Shown here in pieces: positions 25,601-40,800 of a DNA stretch of 64,000 nucleotides. Numbering within the stretch: position 1 is the first letter of the stretch; every line of letters starts with the position of its first letter. This DNA is from Taudactylus pleione (Eukaryota > Chordata > Amphibia > Anura > Myobatrachidae), in assembly GCA_031769625.1 (NCBI GenBank), contig JAUIMM010000003.1, forward strand, positions 1,257,001 to 1,321,000, written 5' to 3'. The notes beneath the pieces are model-generated. The model was not told the origin of the DNA. It was given only the letters and a program-made list of their open reading frames with translations, and did not search any database. Made by a program: the position numbers and the translations under genes.

Positions 25601-28600
25601 GTTGGTACTTTATCTCCATTCACTCTCTTTCCCAGGCTTAGTACATAGACCCTATAGATTGTAAGAACCACTGGGGCAGGATCTGATGTTAATGATTACA
25701 TATTATCTGTAAAGCGCTGCGTAGGGTAAATTATAATTAATACCCATGAAAGCAGACATGTAACATACAGTTACTGACTAGGGAAGCTGACCAGCAATAA
25801 CACAGTCATTGTAACATACGTGTAGTATTGTGCTGCCGGTGCTGTTGTCTGTGTAATGTGCGCTTGTGTGGAGGTGGCGATATACACTTATTCTGCGGGG
25901 AATTCTCCGTACCTGCTGCGGTGGGCTGCGGTGGGCTTCCATCTTCATGCTCTGGATGAGATTCCCCATACGCTTGCTGTGCCCTGAGAACAAATGATAT
26001 CTGCATCTTACACTGGGGCTTTTACTGACTTTATAGCTGGAATTAAACAGCCATTAAATGTATTGTGATCGTTAATTCGATAGAACGTGTTTGACGTCGT
26101 AGGTACCCCAATTATTATTATTATTACTACCTAGCTGAGTGCAAGATATTATCCTGGAAGTTCTGTATGAGTGTGTGAGCACGGCAACAAAGAAATACGG
26201 CTTAGACTTCCAGAAGTGTGAAAACAAGAGTATGCAGCCGTTATGTCAACATGGACAAAATGTCGACATGATCATAATGACATGACCGTAATGACAACTT
26301 TGTTAATATTGACAGGCAGAATGTCGACAGTCCACTTTAGTGTTAGGGTTAGGTTGTGGTTAAGAATCATCTGAAAACACTGTCAACCTGCCGACTGTCA
26401 ACATGGACAAAATGTCTACGTGATCATAATGTCGGCAGTCCATTTTAGTGTTAGGCTGTGGGCTAGGATCGTCTAAAAACACTACGCAACATGCCAACTG
26501 GTCGACATGGACAAAATATCTACGTGGTCATAATGTCGGCAGCCCATTTTAGTGCTAGGCTGTGGGTTAAGGTAGGGTAAGGATCGTCTGAAAATGCTAC
26601 GTCGACATACCGATTGTCAGCATGCACGATGTTGACATTCTGGCAATGTCGACATTTGACATGTTATAACACCCATTTTGCCATTCAGGCCATGTCGACA
26701 TTCTGCACCACACCTGAAAACAAGGCCAAAACTGAGCAACTGGATAGTAGGACTTCATTATATACTGCCGGAACACGGAAACTAGGTAACTTATCTTCTA
26801 TTTACGCTTCCCGAACTGGACGACTGAGAAATGTAACACAAGAACGGTCAGTGAGTGATCCACGAGACTTCCTCCCGTGTAAGGGCGCTGACCGCATACT
26901 CACTTCATGATGTTCTTGATCACACTCACGGCTGCATCATCTAGAACCAGTTTTCCAAGTCTGCTTGGACTTAGCAGGTTGTCTGGGGTCCCAAATGTGA
27001 CTTTATTCTCTTGCGGCAATGAGACATCTGTGCGGGACGCTGCTGCAATTGGGCCCTGTAACGGGGCTTCTGAAAGAACTGGGCAGGGATCCTATGAGGA
27101 GAAAACGGAGTGAGAATAAAAGCAGCAGAATACAGGTATGGGGCCATCATCACTGTTATCCAGGATGTTCTGAGACCCAGCAAGGTGAATGGTGTTCTGT
27201 CATTTTGCCATACGCACAGACATGGCGCCCGAGTGTTATTCTGATAAACAATTAATTGAATCCAGGGATTGAGTGTGGGACGGGATCACTTTTTATGTTT
27301 TTGGTAGATTTTAAGCCTATATATTTCGCTAATTTAGGGACTGATTCAGAGCTGAACGCTCTGACCAGAGCGCTCGCTGAATCAGGGCCCTCCTACCTGT
27401 TTTAGGAGCGTCCTCATGGACGCTCGCATAGCTGTGGGTTACCACCCACAGCTTGTGCGAGCGTCCATGATGATGGTCGAGATGGTCAAGACCATCGCCT
27501 CAGGGCCGTCCACGCCCCCCCTGGCCCTGCATAACACCCCCCCCTGCCGGTCGCGGCTGTGACACGTGACATAACACCTGAACGCCGGTGGAAACCCATA
27601 CTGCAAGGGCAGCGCAATGGAGGGCTGGGCTTTTCCAGCCCTCCCAGCACTAGTAACAGCCGGCGGAGCCTACCCATCATGTGATGTCACTGCGTGTGAC
27701 GTCACATAGGTCCCGCCCGCCACCACCGCACCGCGTCATCACCCTGAGGGCCGACCACACCCCACCCCCGGACGCGTACCGACTACTGGCACCTCAGTCA
27801 CACAGGCTCACAGCTCCAGGTCCTCCATGGCTGGTGACACTGACAGCAGCAGCACTATCTGCAGCAGGGTGTGTTTTTTTTTAGTCCCCAAGGTGAGCTG
27901 CTGGTTTTCATTCCTTAATACCAGGCTGCTGCAGTGTAGTGGTATATGTATTGATATGTATACATATCTTATATAATATTAAATATTCTTTAAAAAGTGT
28001 TTATAGATATATAATGTGTGCACAGTATATATACACACATATAAACTGTATGTGTGTGTATATATATATATATATAAAATATATATGTGATATATATATA
28101 TATATACATATAAACTGCACATATATTTATATACACACACAGTATATATAATATATAAACATATACACTATATGGCCCTCATTCAGAGCCGCTCGCTATT
28201 TGCGGTCGTTCGTTCAAAAACAAGGGGTGGCTATTCAAATGAACCATTCGCTCTTTGCGGTCTGTTCACGCCTCTAAGTCTGAACGAGCGAACAAAACTT
28301 GTGGTTGTAATTTTGTAAAATACGCCCCCTTGCCGCTCGCACCATACGTCATGTCCACTATTTAATAGATTAATCGAGTACATCGTACAGCGTATGAACT
28401 GCTCGCTATTCTTGTGGTTGGTTTTTTCAACCGCTATTTTGCGAGCAGTTCTGAGTTAAAAAAAACCAAGTGACGTGGTCAATGACGCTGGTGGATTAAT
28501 TATGCACTCCCTTAAAACGCCCGTTTTGACCTTTAAGCACGCCTGCGTTCTGATCTCCACTCCCCGTTTTCAAGCACCTTCCCCTGTTACCACCCACATA

Positions 28601-28815
28601 CGCCTCCTTCTGTCACTCAAAATAGCAGGCATTCGCTATTTAGTGAACAGACGATTTTCGGCCGCACTGACTGGTTCACGCATGCGTATTACAATCCGTA
28701 CACATGCGCAGATGTGCGAACATCGGTCAGAACGAACGAGCGGCCGCTTACGAGCGGCTCTAAATCAGGGCCTATATGTATATATACTGTGTGTGTGTGT
28801 ATGTATGTATGTATG

Positions 28816-28846
<31 letters not shown>

Positions 28847-31800
28847 TTAAATATACTGGGTGTGGATATATATACTATATATAAACTATATGTGTGTGTG
28901 TGTATATATATGTGTGTATATATATTATATATATATATCAGCAAGGCGGACGGCACTCCTCTGCGGATTTCTATAAGCAGATCACCACACTATGGCTCCA
29001 TGATTCCAAAGTTTCAAATGTTTAATTACATTTTTCGTCAATGTAATCTGGCGATCTGTTTATAGAAATCCGAGGAGTGCCGCCCGCTTTGCTGCTATTT
29101 TTTTTCACAAACAGCATACACATTGGCCGGTGCCCTTACAACAAAAGGAAAACATGCAGTAGAGTAAGGTGTGGCACTCGGCGCAATAGCAGGCATAGAC
29201 AATCGGATGTATATGCATATATATATATATATGTACACACTATGGACCTCATTCAGAGTCGGTCGTTGCTGCCGCACGGTCGTACAGGAAAAGGGGCCGG
29301 ATATACAAATGATGCACACGCATGTTGCATCCCTAAGGTCGGATCGTTAGCTGGCCGACCAAGGGGAGGAAGCGGTCGGATCGCTAAAAAAACGCCCCCA
29401 TCTCGTACGCATTACACGTCATCTCCGGCCATATAAGGATTAATCGCGAGCATCGGAACTGGTCGTAGAGCTTAAGGTTGACCTTACCCTCTCTTAAGCT
29501 CTACAATCATGTCAGTGTAAAACCTCCCATGTCACGTGTGCCATGACACTACTTTGTTAATTATGCACTCCCATAAAACGCCGTTCGCATAATTAGGCAC
29601 GCCTGCGTTCGGATCTCCACTCCCCCGTTTTCAAGCACCTTTATCTTTCTGTCCAGGGAATGTTCCGCTGTGGTTTGTCTCTATGCACTGTATCACATGC
29701 AAAGTTGAGAATTTGAGCCTGATTTGGGTCATGCACAACTATAATTCGTACAGCGGCCATGTTCGGATGTCTGATGTGAACAGAGCCGTAACTAGACTTT
29801 TTGGTGCCCTGTGCCAGAAAGAGCATTGGCGCCCCCCCTATTTTTCAAATGGGGATAAAATGCACCTGAAAAAGGGTCATGGCCTCATGAGGAAGGGCCA
29901 GGGTAAAGACGGAGAAGCCGGGAGATGCTGGGGATAACATAAGAGGAAGCTACAAGTGAGAATGATTATAAAAAGAAAATTGAAAGGCTCGAACAGCGCC
30001 CCCTGCCCTGTGGTGCCCTGTGCGGTGGCACAGCTCGCACTATCCTAATTACGGCCTTGAATGTGAGTAGCCACCCATATTGTGCGACAATATTATGAAT
30101 TACAGATGTGTCCTAGCTTCCTTGTGCGATAAACAGCCTTCTAATCGCGCCATGCCATGACTCCATAGCGACAAATTATACCTTCAAATGCGTCTTATTC
30201 ACACAGTGATGTGTATAGGACGTCCAAGCAGCTTCTGCTGATTAAAATGATATGCGGCATGCCTGTGTTCTCTGAGCGTCTGCATCTTCATGCGAAATGC
30301 TACGTTACAGTGTTACAGCCGCTGACACTGTAACGTAGCATTTCACATACAGATACACCCGCAGTCACACACAGAACATAGGCATGCCACATATCATTTT
30401 AATCAGCAGAAGCTGCTTGTGCGTCCTATACACATGACTGTGTAAATAAGACGTATTTGAAGGTTTAAAAGTTGCACGGAAGACGCTCAGCGCTACCGAG
30501 GCATACGGAGCTCCCGCGTTGTGTGTGGCGCGACGTGTAGTGCATGGAGGATAGATGTATGTGGACAGATCTGTATGAAAAAAAAATATTCTTTGAAAAG
30601 GGCTCGTTTTCATTTTTAATACATGTAATCTATTTTTAAACTTTGTTTTCACATGATCACAAATCTGGGCTTTCAGTTCCACTGGTCGAGCTGACAAACC
30701 TGGTCACGACGCATGCACACAGCTGCAAAGACTGCCCGGCGAATCTGTAGGTTAACCTTTACCCTCCAGGCCATTATTACTTATTGCTCAGGTGCCCCGG
30801 TTATTATTATTTGTACTAAATTACGGTGATAAGTGGATTCTTCATCACTGTGTCAGCGTCTATAATAGAAACCCTACTTATTGCCGAAATCGGTGACCTA
30901 CTGAGAAAAATGCCCCTTTGTCTGAAGTCTCATTCACCAGTTAGAATGTTTACAATACAAAATGTTCGCTTACCAGGAGACATGACAGATAACGGCTGCG
31001 TTTGCTCACTTCTTCCATGACTGTTTTCATATATACATACAGCTCTTTACTGGTCACTGCCTGTTACCAGAGGGAATGACGTGTTAATGTGACACGTTTA
31101 GGTGGACAATTATTATAACTGGTGCAAATACGGATAGTGTTCCCCATAAACCAACCAATCAGAATCTGTCATCTATCTAGCACAGGTTACAAAATGAAAG
31201 CAAACATCCAATTAGGTGATATGGGTAACAACACAGCTTTCATAATTATCTGCCGATGAATCCTACATTACTGAGCCTTTAGACAACAATGGGGGATGCA
31301 GTGAGGCTGGACATCACAGTGCACTGCAAAATCCAGAGTCATCGGAACTATTTTCTTTCTGTCTTGATCAGCCGAACTCCGAATGTGGGGGAAGAAAACA
31401 TTTAAAAGCCTGAAGAATCTTTATAAATAAAAAAAAACTTTATTTTCTTTTACCTAATAATTGTTCTTTTTTTTTGCATATGGAACAGGCAGACAAACAA
31501 AATAAGATTTTTTTTCTTAATGAACAAACTGGTGAATAACAATTTTTGAGAACCTTCTATTCACTTAAACTATAGCAGCAAATTGTGTATGTGCCTTAAT
31601 GTATTTCATTAATCGATTGGCATAAGAAATGACAGCCTAAAGCTGAGAATTAGAATCCGACCTGGTTGAGGTCAATTCAATTAGGTGTGAAGCCTGCGAT
31701 ACAGTGCACACTTCAGCCGCACTTACCATAGCCCCTGCATCACGTATTGTAAGACACAGTCCTATGGGGCTGCGAACTAAAATGCACGATTTAGGGCCGA

Positions 31801-34800
31801 AGCAGTGTGACGTTGCCGCCAATCCAATGGCACATTGCAGGCACTGCCTGCACATCTCCAAATCGACGCAATTGAGTCTTCCAGTGACACAAGTTGTCAC
31901 ATGATTTGGCTCAGTCTTCACGTAACTTTATAACATAATAGGTGGAAGCGGGGTAAAAGCAGACAGCCCCATTAATAAATGAAAGTATAGAAAGAAGCTC
32001 CTCTGGGTAGAATCAGTAGCTGGTTTCTTAGCACATTTACAACATACCTCTTTATCCATGTTGGGATAAGCACAGGCATCCGTCTTAATCCGGAGCTGTT
32101 CCAGGTAACAGTTTATCTGCTGAGACTGAGAATTGCTGGTAACAACCTACAGTACAAACAAATGAATGACTACAGGCAAAATTTTTGTTATTGCATAAAG
32201 GCAAGCCAAGGAGGAGAAATACTGTACATCTACCAACTAGTCTGATAAAGAAATAATTTGGACAGTTTCAAGGACAGTCAGTAAGATATTTGCAAAATGC
32301 TACCTTGGGTTATACTGAACATTTAGTACCATCCCCCTCCCCCTGCACATAATGAATTTATCCCTTATAGAGTGCCTGTTTCCTGTCATTCCCAAAGCTA
32401 CTGTATAGTCCCCTCACTTACCAGCGCCTTCATCTTCACCTGCAGATTTGTCAGCAATTTCTGAACAGTCTCCAGGAAAATCGTGTCTGTAGTTAAACTG
32501 AGGAATCGGTCTTCAAACTTCTTTACGACCTCTGTGGCCTACGTCAAAGGACAGAACACACTACATTTCTACACCACTATACTGACCAGGTGATATGTAA
32601 AGAATAATTGTAATACCTACAGACTTGGGTATAGCAGGGATAGGTAGGAGCCCAGGGTGCAGACTAGACAAGTCGGAGACAAGGGGGAATATTACATCGG
32701 AAAATATAGCAGCATGCAGTGAGCAACTATATAATGATTTTTAAAAAATTTCAAAATCGTGGGTGACATAGCATGGTGAGCAGGGGTGTGGCATATAAAT
32801 TTGCAATAGGGAGGGGTAATGGCAAAACTTCTCAGGGTAGAAAAATTCCTCTGTTGGCGTCCACAGACTTCATTTATGATGCGCTAAACACCAGACGTGC
32901 AGGGTAAAGATCTCTTTGGTGGTCCTGTGCATGGGTTTGCGGGGCAAATTACTGGAGCTGCGTTTGTGGAGGAGTAAAGTTTGCACCATTGGCACCGGCT
33001 AATGGTGGGATTTATGCGGAGGAGACCGTTATTCGGTTAGCATGTATTCGGCAAATGACTGCGCCTGTTTTTCACTTTGTACAGAGATATGGTTTACATG
33101 AGATAAACGGATGGAGAGGGTTCATTAACTGGGTCATTCCCTACACTGCGCAAACTTTTCCTCTGTGTAAAAGGACTAGAATTCGCCTCCATCTCCAAAG
33201 TGCGTAAAGCTCAGGTTTCGTCCTGTACTTATAAGTGGATGCAGATCACATCTTTCACACGGCAACCTATGTAACAAAAAGTGCCATGTGTAATGAACAC
33301 CTAGAGGTAGAGTAAGAGAGGAAGGGGACCTGTGTGCAGCCTCCTTGCAGCCCCCTTGACATGCCAGCGACATGCTCCCGGAAATTTCTGTACTGCGCAT
33401 GCACAAATCTCAGGGAAAATGGTGTCATTTACCTTTTGATTTGCACAGCACCAGAGCGGGATTCCAGAGAGTAAAGTATACTAAATGGGTGCAGAGTGTG
33501 TGGTTGGGCACCTATTATATATAAAGATGGAGATAGATGGCGATATAAAGCCATAGATTCTGTGTGGAGCTGGAGGGATCACGCACACAGGGATGAAAGT
33601 GGAAGTGAGACCACACCTAAGGGCTGCCGAGTGGTGATAGTACAAGAGGGACTAGACGGTCATTTGAGGCTGCCCTGTGTATACAGTCCAAGTGGAACTG
33701 TGGCAGCAAAAATGCCCAGTGAGCCAGGAGGCCAGGGTCAAGATCTGCAAGAGGCAGGGAGGACCATACATCTCTGAGACTGTGTTTATGTAAAGCTGTG
33801 GCAGCCAAGTCAGGCCAGTGCAGGCCAGGAGGCCGTGTCCATACCTGCAGGAAGAACTAGTTACCCATTATAGCTCAAAAAGTGAGGTAGTGGGGGACTA
33901 GGCTTCTATTATTTTGTTCCTGTATTCCGATACCAGTAAAGCACCATTTTTGTTCATTTAACCTTATTTAAGCACCAAGACCCCTCTACCGAGTTAAATT
34001 ACCCCAGGTCATCACAAAATATATATATCAAATTATATTTTTTATGTCAAATCTGCAGAGAAGCAGTAGCTTCCAAATGCCGCCGCTTCGTAACTATACC
34101 CAATAATGTAACTACACCTACTATACCCATTAATGTGACTACAGTATACCCACTATACCCAGTAATGTAACTATACCCACTATATCCATTAATGTAATTA
34201 TACCCACTAATGTCCTCTCACTCTTGTAACTAAATTCAGCCATAAACGAGACTATAAAGATTTAGAAGAAAACAGAAACAATGTAGCGTAATGAAACTTC
34301 AAGTGTCTCTACTGGTCTCCTTACTGGTGTCTTCTAACCTGACAAGTCGTTGCTGTAGTAGACAAGGGCTCCTGAGGGAATCCATTGATTTAGAAAAATG
34401 ATTTGCCCTTGGATATGACACAAACCTGTTCTGGAACACAACTGTGTTCAATGTAAAGCAGATATGGGGTAATAGCCTGCGGACTGCAGGCATCGGCGAA
34501 TTCTGTGCGAGCCAGCCCGATGTTTTAAAGTAGCGGTCAATTAAAAGGAAACCAGGTTGATTTTGCCTTTTAAATTACTGCTACTTTGAAATATTCGGCT
34601 GTCTCGCACAGGACTCGCTGATGCCTGCTGTCTGCAGGCTATTACATTTACCCCATAGTTACCAAGGTCACTGAAAATAAACAAACTCCTAAACCTATTG
34701 CACATTAAAGGTTTGGTGCAATATAAAGAAAAGTATTTAAAGTGACAAAAAGGTATATACAAACCAACAGTAACTCCTATTATTTTATGTTGGAGAACAG

Positions 34801-37800
34801 CTCACAAATTACCTGCTCTAAGCACTGTGATTCCAATCCCTCCAAATCCACCATGATGGACCCCTCGAAGGAGGTGATGATGGCTGATGCCTTGTGCAGT
34901 CTCTTGCGAAGATTCTCAATCTCAGCAGGAGAAAAGTTTCCACCCTCTGAGAATAACCTGTAAATGGCAGTAAGCATCGATGTTACACTCCTAGGGACTG
35001 ATTTAGTGTTTGGCCCATTTTGAAACCCAGATGTACTTGTCAAAAAAAGTCTCAAAGATTGACGTTTTATGGGTGTACTTAGAGTCACACGTATCTCATG
35101 AAACACCCGACGCAAAACACACCAGTATTTCCGGCCTCAGGCGTACATTTCCGCCTGACGTTGGATCAGTTGTGAACGCTCACCGCCCCCATAGATGGAT
35201 GAATCCTTCCCTGGCCAGATCATACTGCTGCACTGTAGTGGGGGCTGGCGGTATGACGAGGGTGGCTGAGCGCGCTGACCCTGTGTGTGGGACGGGGTGA
35301 CCAATCAGGGGACACTGACGCCTGAGTGCAGAACAATGAGAGCGGATGTTACATCGGTTTGTGTTGTGTTAGCGGCGATTACAGTGATTGAGTCACCGCT
35401 GGATGTCAGGTGACTGATGGGCAGCCGGTGACAGGTGAGTGCGGACTCCCCTGAGGGCAGTCACTCATATACTGACTGCATCCTGCTGGCACAGCTAACA
35501 GTGGTCACCATCGGCTGTTGTAGCACTACAAGTACCAGCATGATGAGTGTGGCCACTGCTGACAAGAGGGGGAGGGCCGGAGAGTAGGGGTCTTAATTGC
35601 GCTGTGCCTCCAAGAGGTTTAATCCGACGCCCTGCCTGCTCCAATGTACCTTCGCCAATATGAATGAAGATCCCTTATCGTAAAAAGTGGTAACGTGCGC
35701 AGTCAGATATCGAGCAGGCGCAACGTGGAGTGTTCAATCCCCCCTTAGAGAATTCCCAGCATTTACCTAAAAGATTTGATGAAATCGGAGTTGGTGTCAC
35801 ACAACTTTCCCAGCATCTCCTCCACGTGTTGTCTGTAGGACCTCATGGCGGTTTGCACTCCGCTGACATGACTATCCAAGGTGGAGGGCAGAGAGTCGCA
35901 CAGAGTCACCAGTCTGAAATAAAAGGTTTAAAAATGAAAAAAGAAACAGCATCCTTCAGATTAGCACACAGCACAATGGGCACACTGATTAGTCGCTGCC
36001 TCACAGCGCCGGGCTCCTGAGTTCAATTCCTAACCAGGGCGTGGAGTTTGTATGTTCTCCCTACATTTGCGTGGGTTTTCTCCGGGTACTCCGGTTTTCT
36101 CCCACACTCTGAAAATATACTGGTAGCTTAGTTGGCTAACGAAATAATGTACCACGGTGTATTTGTGTGTTAGACAGTACACGCCAATGGGCCAAGGACT
36201 GATGTGGATTGCAGATATCCTCTCTGTACAGAGCTGCGTAATGGGTGGTGTAATATTATTAAACGATAATAACAGGATTTTTGGTACTCACTGTTATATC
36301 CATTTCTTTGAATCAATCTGGGCAATAATATTAAATATTTGTCTTGTTGAGCACATTACTGAAAGACACTGCAGAAAGACTTAAGGCTGCACTACCATCT
36401 AGTAAAAGGAACATTTACTTAAGTCATAATATGGCCTCACTAACAGGCCTAAGGACTGGGGGCCTGATTCAGAGCCGGACGCTCTGACAAGAGCGCTCGC
36501 TCTGAATCAGGGCCCTCCTACCTAAAATTGGAGCGGCCTCCTGGCCGCTCGCATAGCTGTGGGTGACCACCCACAGCATATGCGAGCTGCCAAAAAGATG
36601 GTCGCGATGGTCAAGACCATCGCGACCATCGGGCTTGCGACGAGACCCTACGGTAGGGTCTCGCTGCCGCAAGCCCAGGAGTGCTTTTGGCTCTATCAGA
36701 GCCAAAAGCACTCCCATGGGAACGCCTCCGTCTGGGCAGCAACGCCCCCGGCACGCCCACCAAAGGGGGCGTGCTGTCACTGACCAGCCTTTGGTGCGAG
36801 ATCCATAACGACGGCTTGGCCGTCGCTATGCGGGTCTCGCGCATGCGCACGACGGAGCTCCCTCCATTGTGCACATGCGCACTAGGGCACCATCGACCCG
36901 GTTGTGAGCGCTCAGCGCTCGCGAGCGGGTCTGAATCAGGCCCTGGATCTCATCCTATGTGTGACGCTGGAACTCAGCCTGTGTGACCAGCAGCATTGTG
37001 ACCAGAAAATACTCACTTCTCTGACTTGTTGGTGTTCAGGAAAGTACTTTCCATGGTGCTGATCTTGCTGCGGAAGTTGTCGCTCTCAGTTTTCATCTTA
37101 TTGATGAGTGAAGCGCTCTCTTCCTTCAGGTTGTTCAGCGCTTGTTTAATCCCCTCACAGTGACAATCGACGCGCTCTGAGTGAAGAAGCAACTCGGCTG
37201 GAAGGGAGAAAACAGCGCAGTATTTCATTTGTAAAATATATAGCAGAAGAGGAGGCATCGCAGGGGCAACTCGTTAGTGACGGGATGTCCTGATTTTGTC
37301 AAATGCCATATCACGTGTTTGATATATGCATGAAATACATAACCGAAGAACGGTATAGACGGTTCCTGCCCTAGGGCCTGATTCAATAGATATCCCGCCG
37401 TCTGCGAAATTTGCATATTTTCGCACAGCAGCTGCGTAAGAGATCGCAGCTGCAATTGCATTAGTGTAAAACTCTGAAACAGGTCCCTAGCACAGTCTAC
37501 TGTACATGCGACAACAAAACAGTTTGGATAAAATATGTTGATCGCCATCTTGTGGTCATTATTGGTACAGCAGGTTGAGTCTCCCATATCCAAAATGCTT
37601 GGGACCAGGGGTATTTTGGATAACGGAATATTCCGTATTTTGGAATATTTGCATACTATAATGAAATAACTTGGGAATGGGACCCAAATATACACACAGA
37701 ACGCATTTATGTGTTATATACACCTTATACACACAGCCTGCAGGTCATTTTATACAATATTTGCAATAATTTTGTGGCTCAAGCAAAGTTTGTGTACAGA

Positions 37801-40800
37801 AATGAAATTCATTTATGTTTCATATACACCTTATACACACAGCCTGAAGGTAATTTTATACAATATTTTTAATAATTTGTGCCTTAGACAAAGTTTGTGT
37901 ACATTGAACCATCAAAAATCAAAGGTTTCATTATCTCAGTCATGCCAAAATTATTCCGTATTTCGGAATATTCCGTACTTATATATTTGGATATGGGAGA
38001 CTCAACCTGTATTAGTTTTGTATTTCCCCCACCCCACTCCAAAAACACACCATAGTATTAGCGTTCCCGCTAGGCTGTTTTAGCGGGGCGCGGCGCCCTG
38101 CCCTCCTTCTGGAGGGCAAAAAGCACCCTTTTTGCCCGGCATCTACTCTCCCTTTCTGCAGCGCTTGGGGGCTGCCCGGCATGTCCGTAAGCGCCGGGCA
38201 CGCCCCCAAGTATGACGAAAAGGGGACGCCTCTTATAGACACGCCCCCTTTTCATGACCACGCCCCCTTTTCGGGCGCGCGCATAAGGTTGCCCTCTCTA
38301 GCTCCGGCGCCCTGCCTGCCGCCGGAGCTAGAGTGAACACTATAGTATATAATTCATTAACAATTTTTCACATTTCTCACTTAACTAGTTGCCTTATTAC
38401 TTCTAGAAAATAAAGTAAAAACGATCCCCGCTTTAAAAAAACAGGGTGTATGTTAAGATCTGTTAATGTATGGAAGCATTTCTAAATATGAGAAAATGAC
38501 AAAACACTATAAATGCAGTATAATAGTAACACACCCAAATCATAAGGACGTGACACATGAAACTAAGGGACCGGCTAAAGGGTTATATAGTAAATGTATT
38601 TGGTGTCTGTGTCGGTAAACCTATCAATGAGATATGATTTATTACATAGCTTATCCCAATCTCTGTGTAGCTCCGTCAGCAGAGATCCAGCTTACTAGAG
38701 TTTGGCATCTGGAGCTCAGGGAGACAGGTCACTTATCACAGTGAGAAAGACCCAATACTAGGATCTGTGCCATTGTTATGTGCCCAGAACACTTAACCAC
38801 TTAGCTATACCTGCTCTGACGTTGTGGATGTCCATCTCTATACGCTGGCTCCGAGGCTTGTGGAGGTGGTAGCGTAGGTCCAACTCGGATTTCAGTTTCT
38901 CCTTCTTGGCGAGAACAACAGTGCGGGAATTGGAAACGGTTTCCTCAAACCAGCTTTCTAGGTGCTCATAGAACCCCAGGCGGATTCTGGAAGCGAGATG
39001 AGTTAATGAATACACTGTACACCATATACTTTAAAGATCTCATAACCGGAATCCTTTATCCAGAAAGGTTCCTTAATACAGAAAACAAATTGCTTCTACT
39101 CAATGATCACCAGATGCTTCCTCCTACAGTCACTGCGAGGAGCACTGCTAAATGACTTACTTAGTAGGAGATTACCAGGGGCAGTGAGGGGAAAGTAAAG
39201 GGTAAGTATTAAATATAATATAGTGTACTCTGGGTATTCCAAATTACTGAAAGTCTCCAGAAAAGTTAGAAGCATCCAGAATAATCGATTCCAGACCTGT
39301 AATAGTAACATATTCCTAATATATGACATATATACTCCAGGCTGAGTGTATCGATCAGTGGTTGGCAGCAGCGAGAGACTCACTGATGCTATAGAGGTCA
39401 TAGGCCTGCAGTGATATATTAGCAACCCCAAGCTTTCATTGCAGAATTTATTACATGGACTCCTGCCGGCCAATGTGTTTTCACCCATTTCACTTTACTT
39501 TATAGACTGGAAGTGAAGTGTACAGTGAAGACTGTGAGGGGGAGGGGGACTTCATTAAGAGCCAAAAGACGGAGATACTATGTTGGGACACGGTTTGTAA
39601 GAAGACATTAAAATAAAATGAAACAATTAGATCTATATTCTCAGGTCCTTTTAGTAATCTGACATTGCACACACAGTATGTCCAGAATAAAACAAGAAGT
39701 AATATTGTACACTAACTTTTCTTTCAGTCCAGCAATCAACTCCTCCATCAAAACCATTAGATTCAGGTTCCAAGGACATTGATCTTCTATAAGTGCCTCA
39801 GTGAAGAAGACATTACCAGCCATGGTCTCATCTTCTGCAGAGGACTTGGATCCAAGTTCTCTGCCATCTAGTAACACTGTATATGTATGGCCTTTGGAGG
39901 TTGTGAAGCTCTCCAGTACGAAGGGAGCAGTAGGGTTTTCCTCTACCGGTGATCTAATCTAGAAACAAGCAAGGTGGTTACTTTTCTGGATTCCAGTAAA
40001 TGGGGCATCGGCAATTCACGATCCAATATAATCTCCTGGGTGGCCCAATGCACATCTAGGTGTAAACTTGGTAGACAACTGCACAAACTAAAACTTCTCC
40101 TTGTTGAGTGGAGATGTAGAAATATCCCACTTGGCGCACAGTACAAAAGGTGTAATCGTCCCATGAAAGCCAAACCTCTCATCCCGTTAGAACCACGAGG
40201 AACATACATGAAGCTGAAGTAAACAGTATTTTTGGAAACGCCTCATTCTTTGCAAGGAATGCTTGTCGACTGCACTCATCAAAATATTGTCAATATTGTA
40301 AACCTCATACAAGTAAGATGAGCTGGATAAACCCTTAGCGATAATAGATACCTGCATACACAAGGTAACCCAGTAAGAGCATTCAAACTGCAAAAATACA
40401 GGAAAACATTGTTCTTCTAGACTGCATCAAAGAAATAATACGATTTATACCCAATGACAGGCACAAAGAGCATGCTTAAACTAAAATGGCACCACTGCTC
40501 AAGCCCCTCATTTTCAAATATATATATGGAATTGTTGTTACCTATGATACTGCAAGTAAGTCAGTTCTATTAGATTTTAAATTGTACACAGACTGTCCTC
40601 ATCTTACTAGTGCTGCATACACACGTAAAGATTTTCTGTCCAACCATCCAACTAGTTGATTGGTTGGAATGAAAATCTGGTAACGTATGGGAGTAACTGA
40701 TGATCAGCAATTTGCTCCTAAATGCCAGAAAACAGATGAAAATGGTCGTCAGACAAGTTTGTTAAATGTTTGATCTAAACAAATTGTTCAAACAACAGTT

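Noticed and set aside
28475..29065. 196-codon plus-strand ORF
   Set aside because: It runs through a MITE and an AT/GT microsatellite (Tyr/Ile/Cys/Val runs); not a gene.
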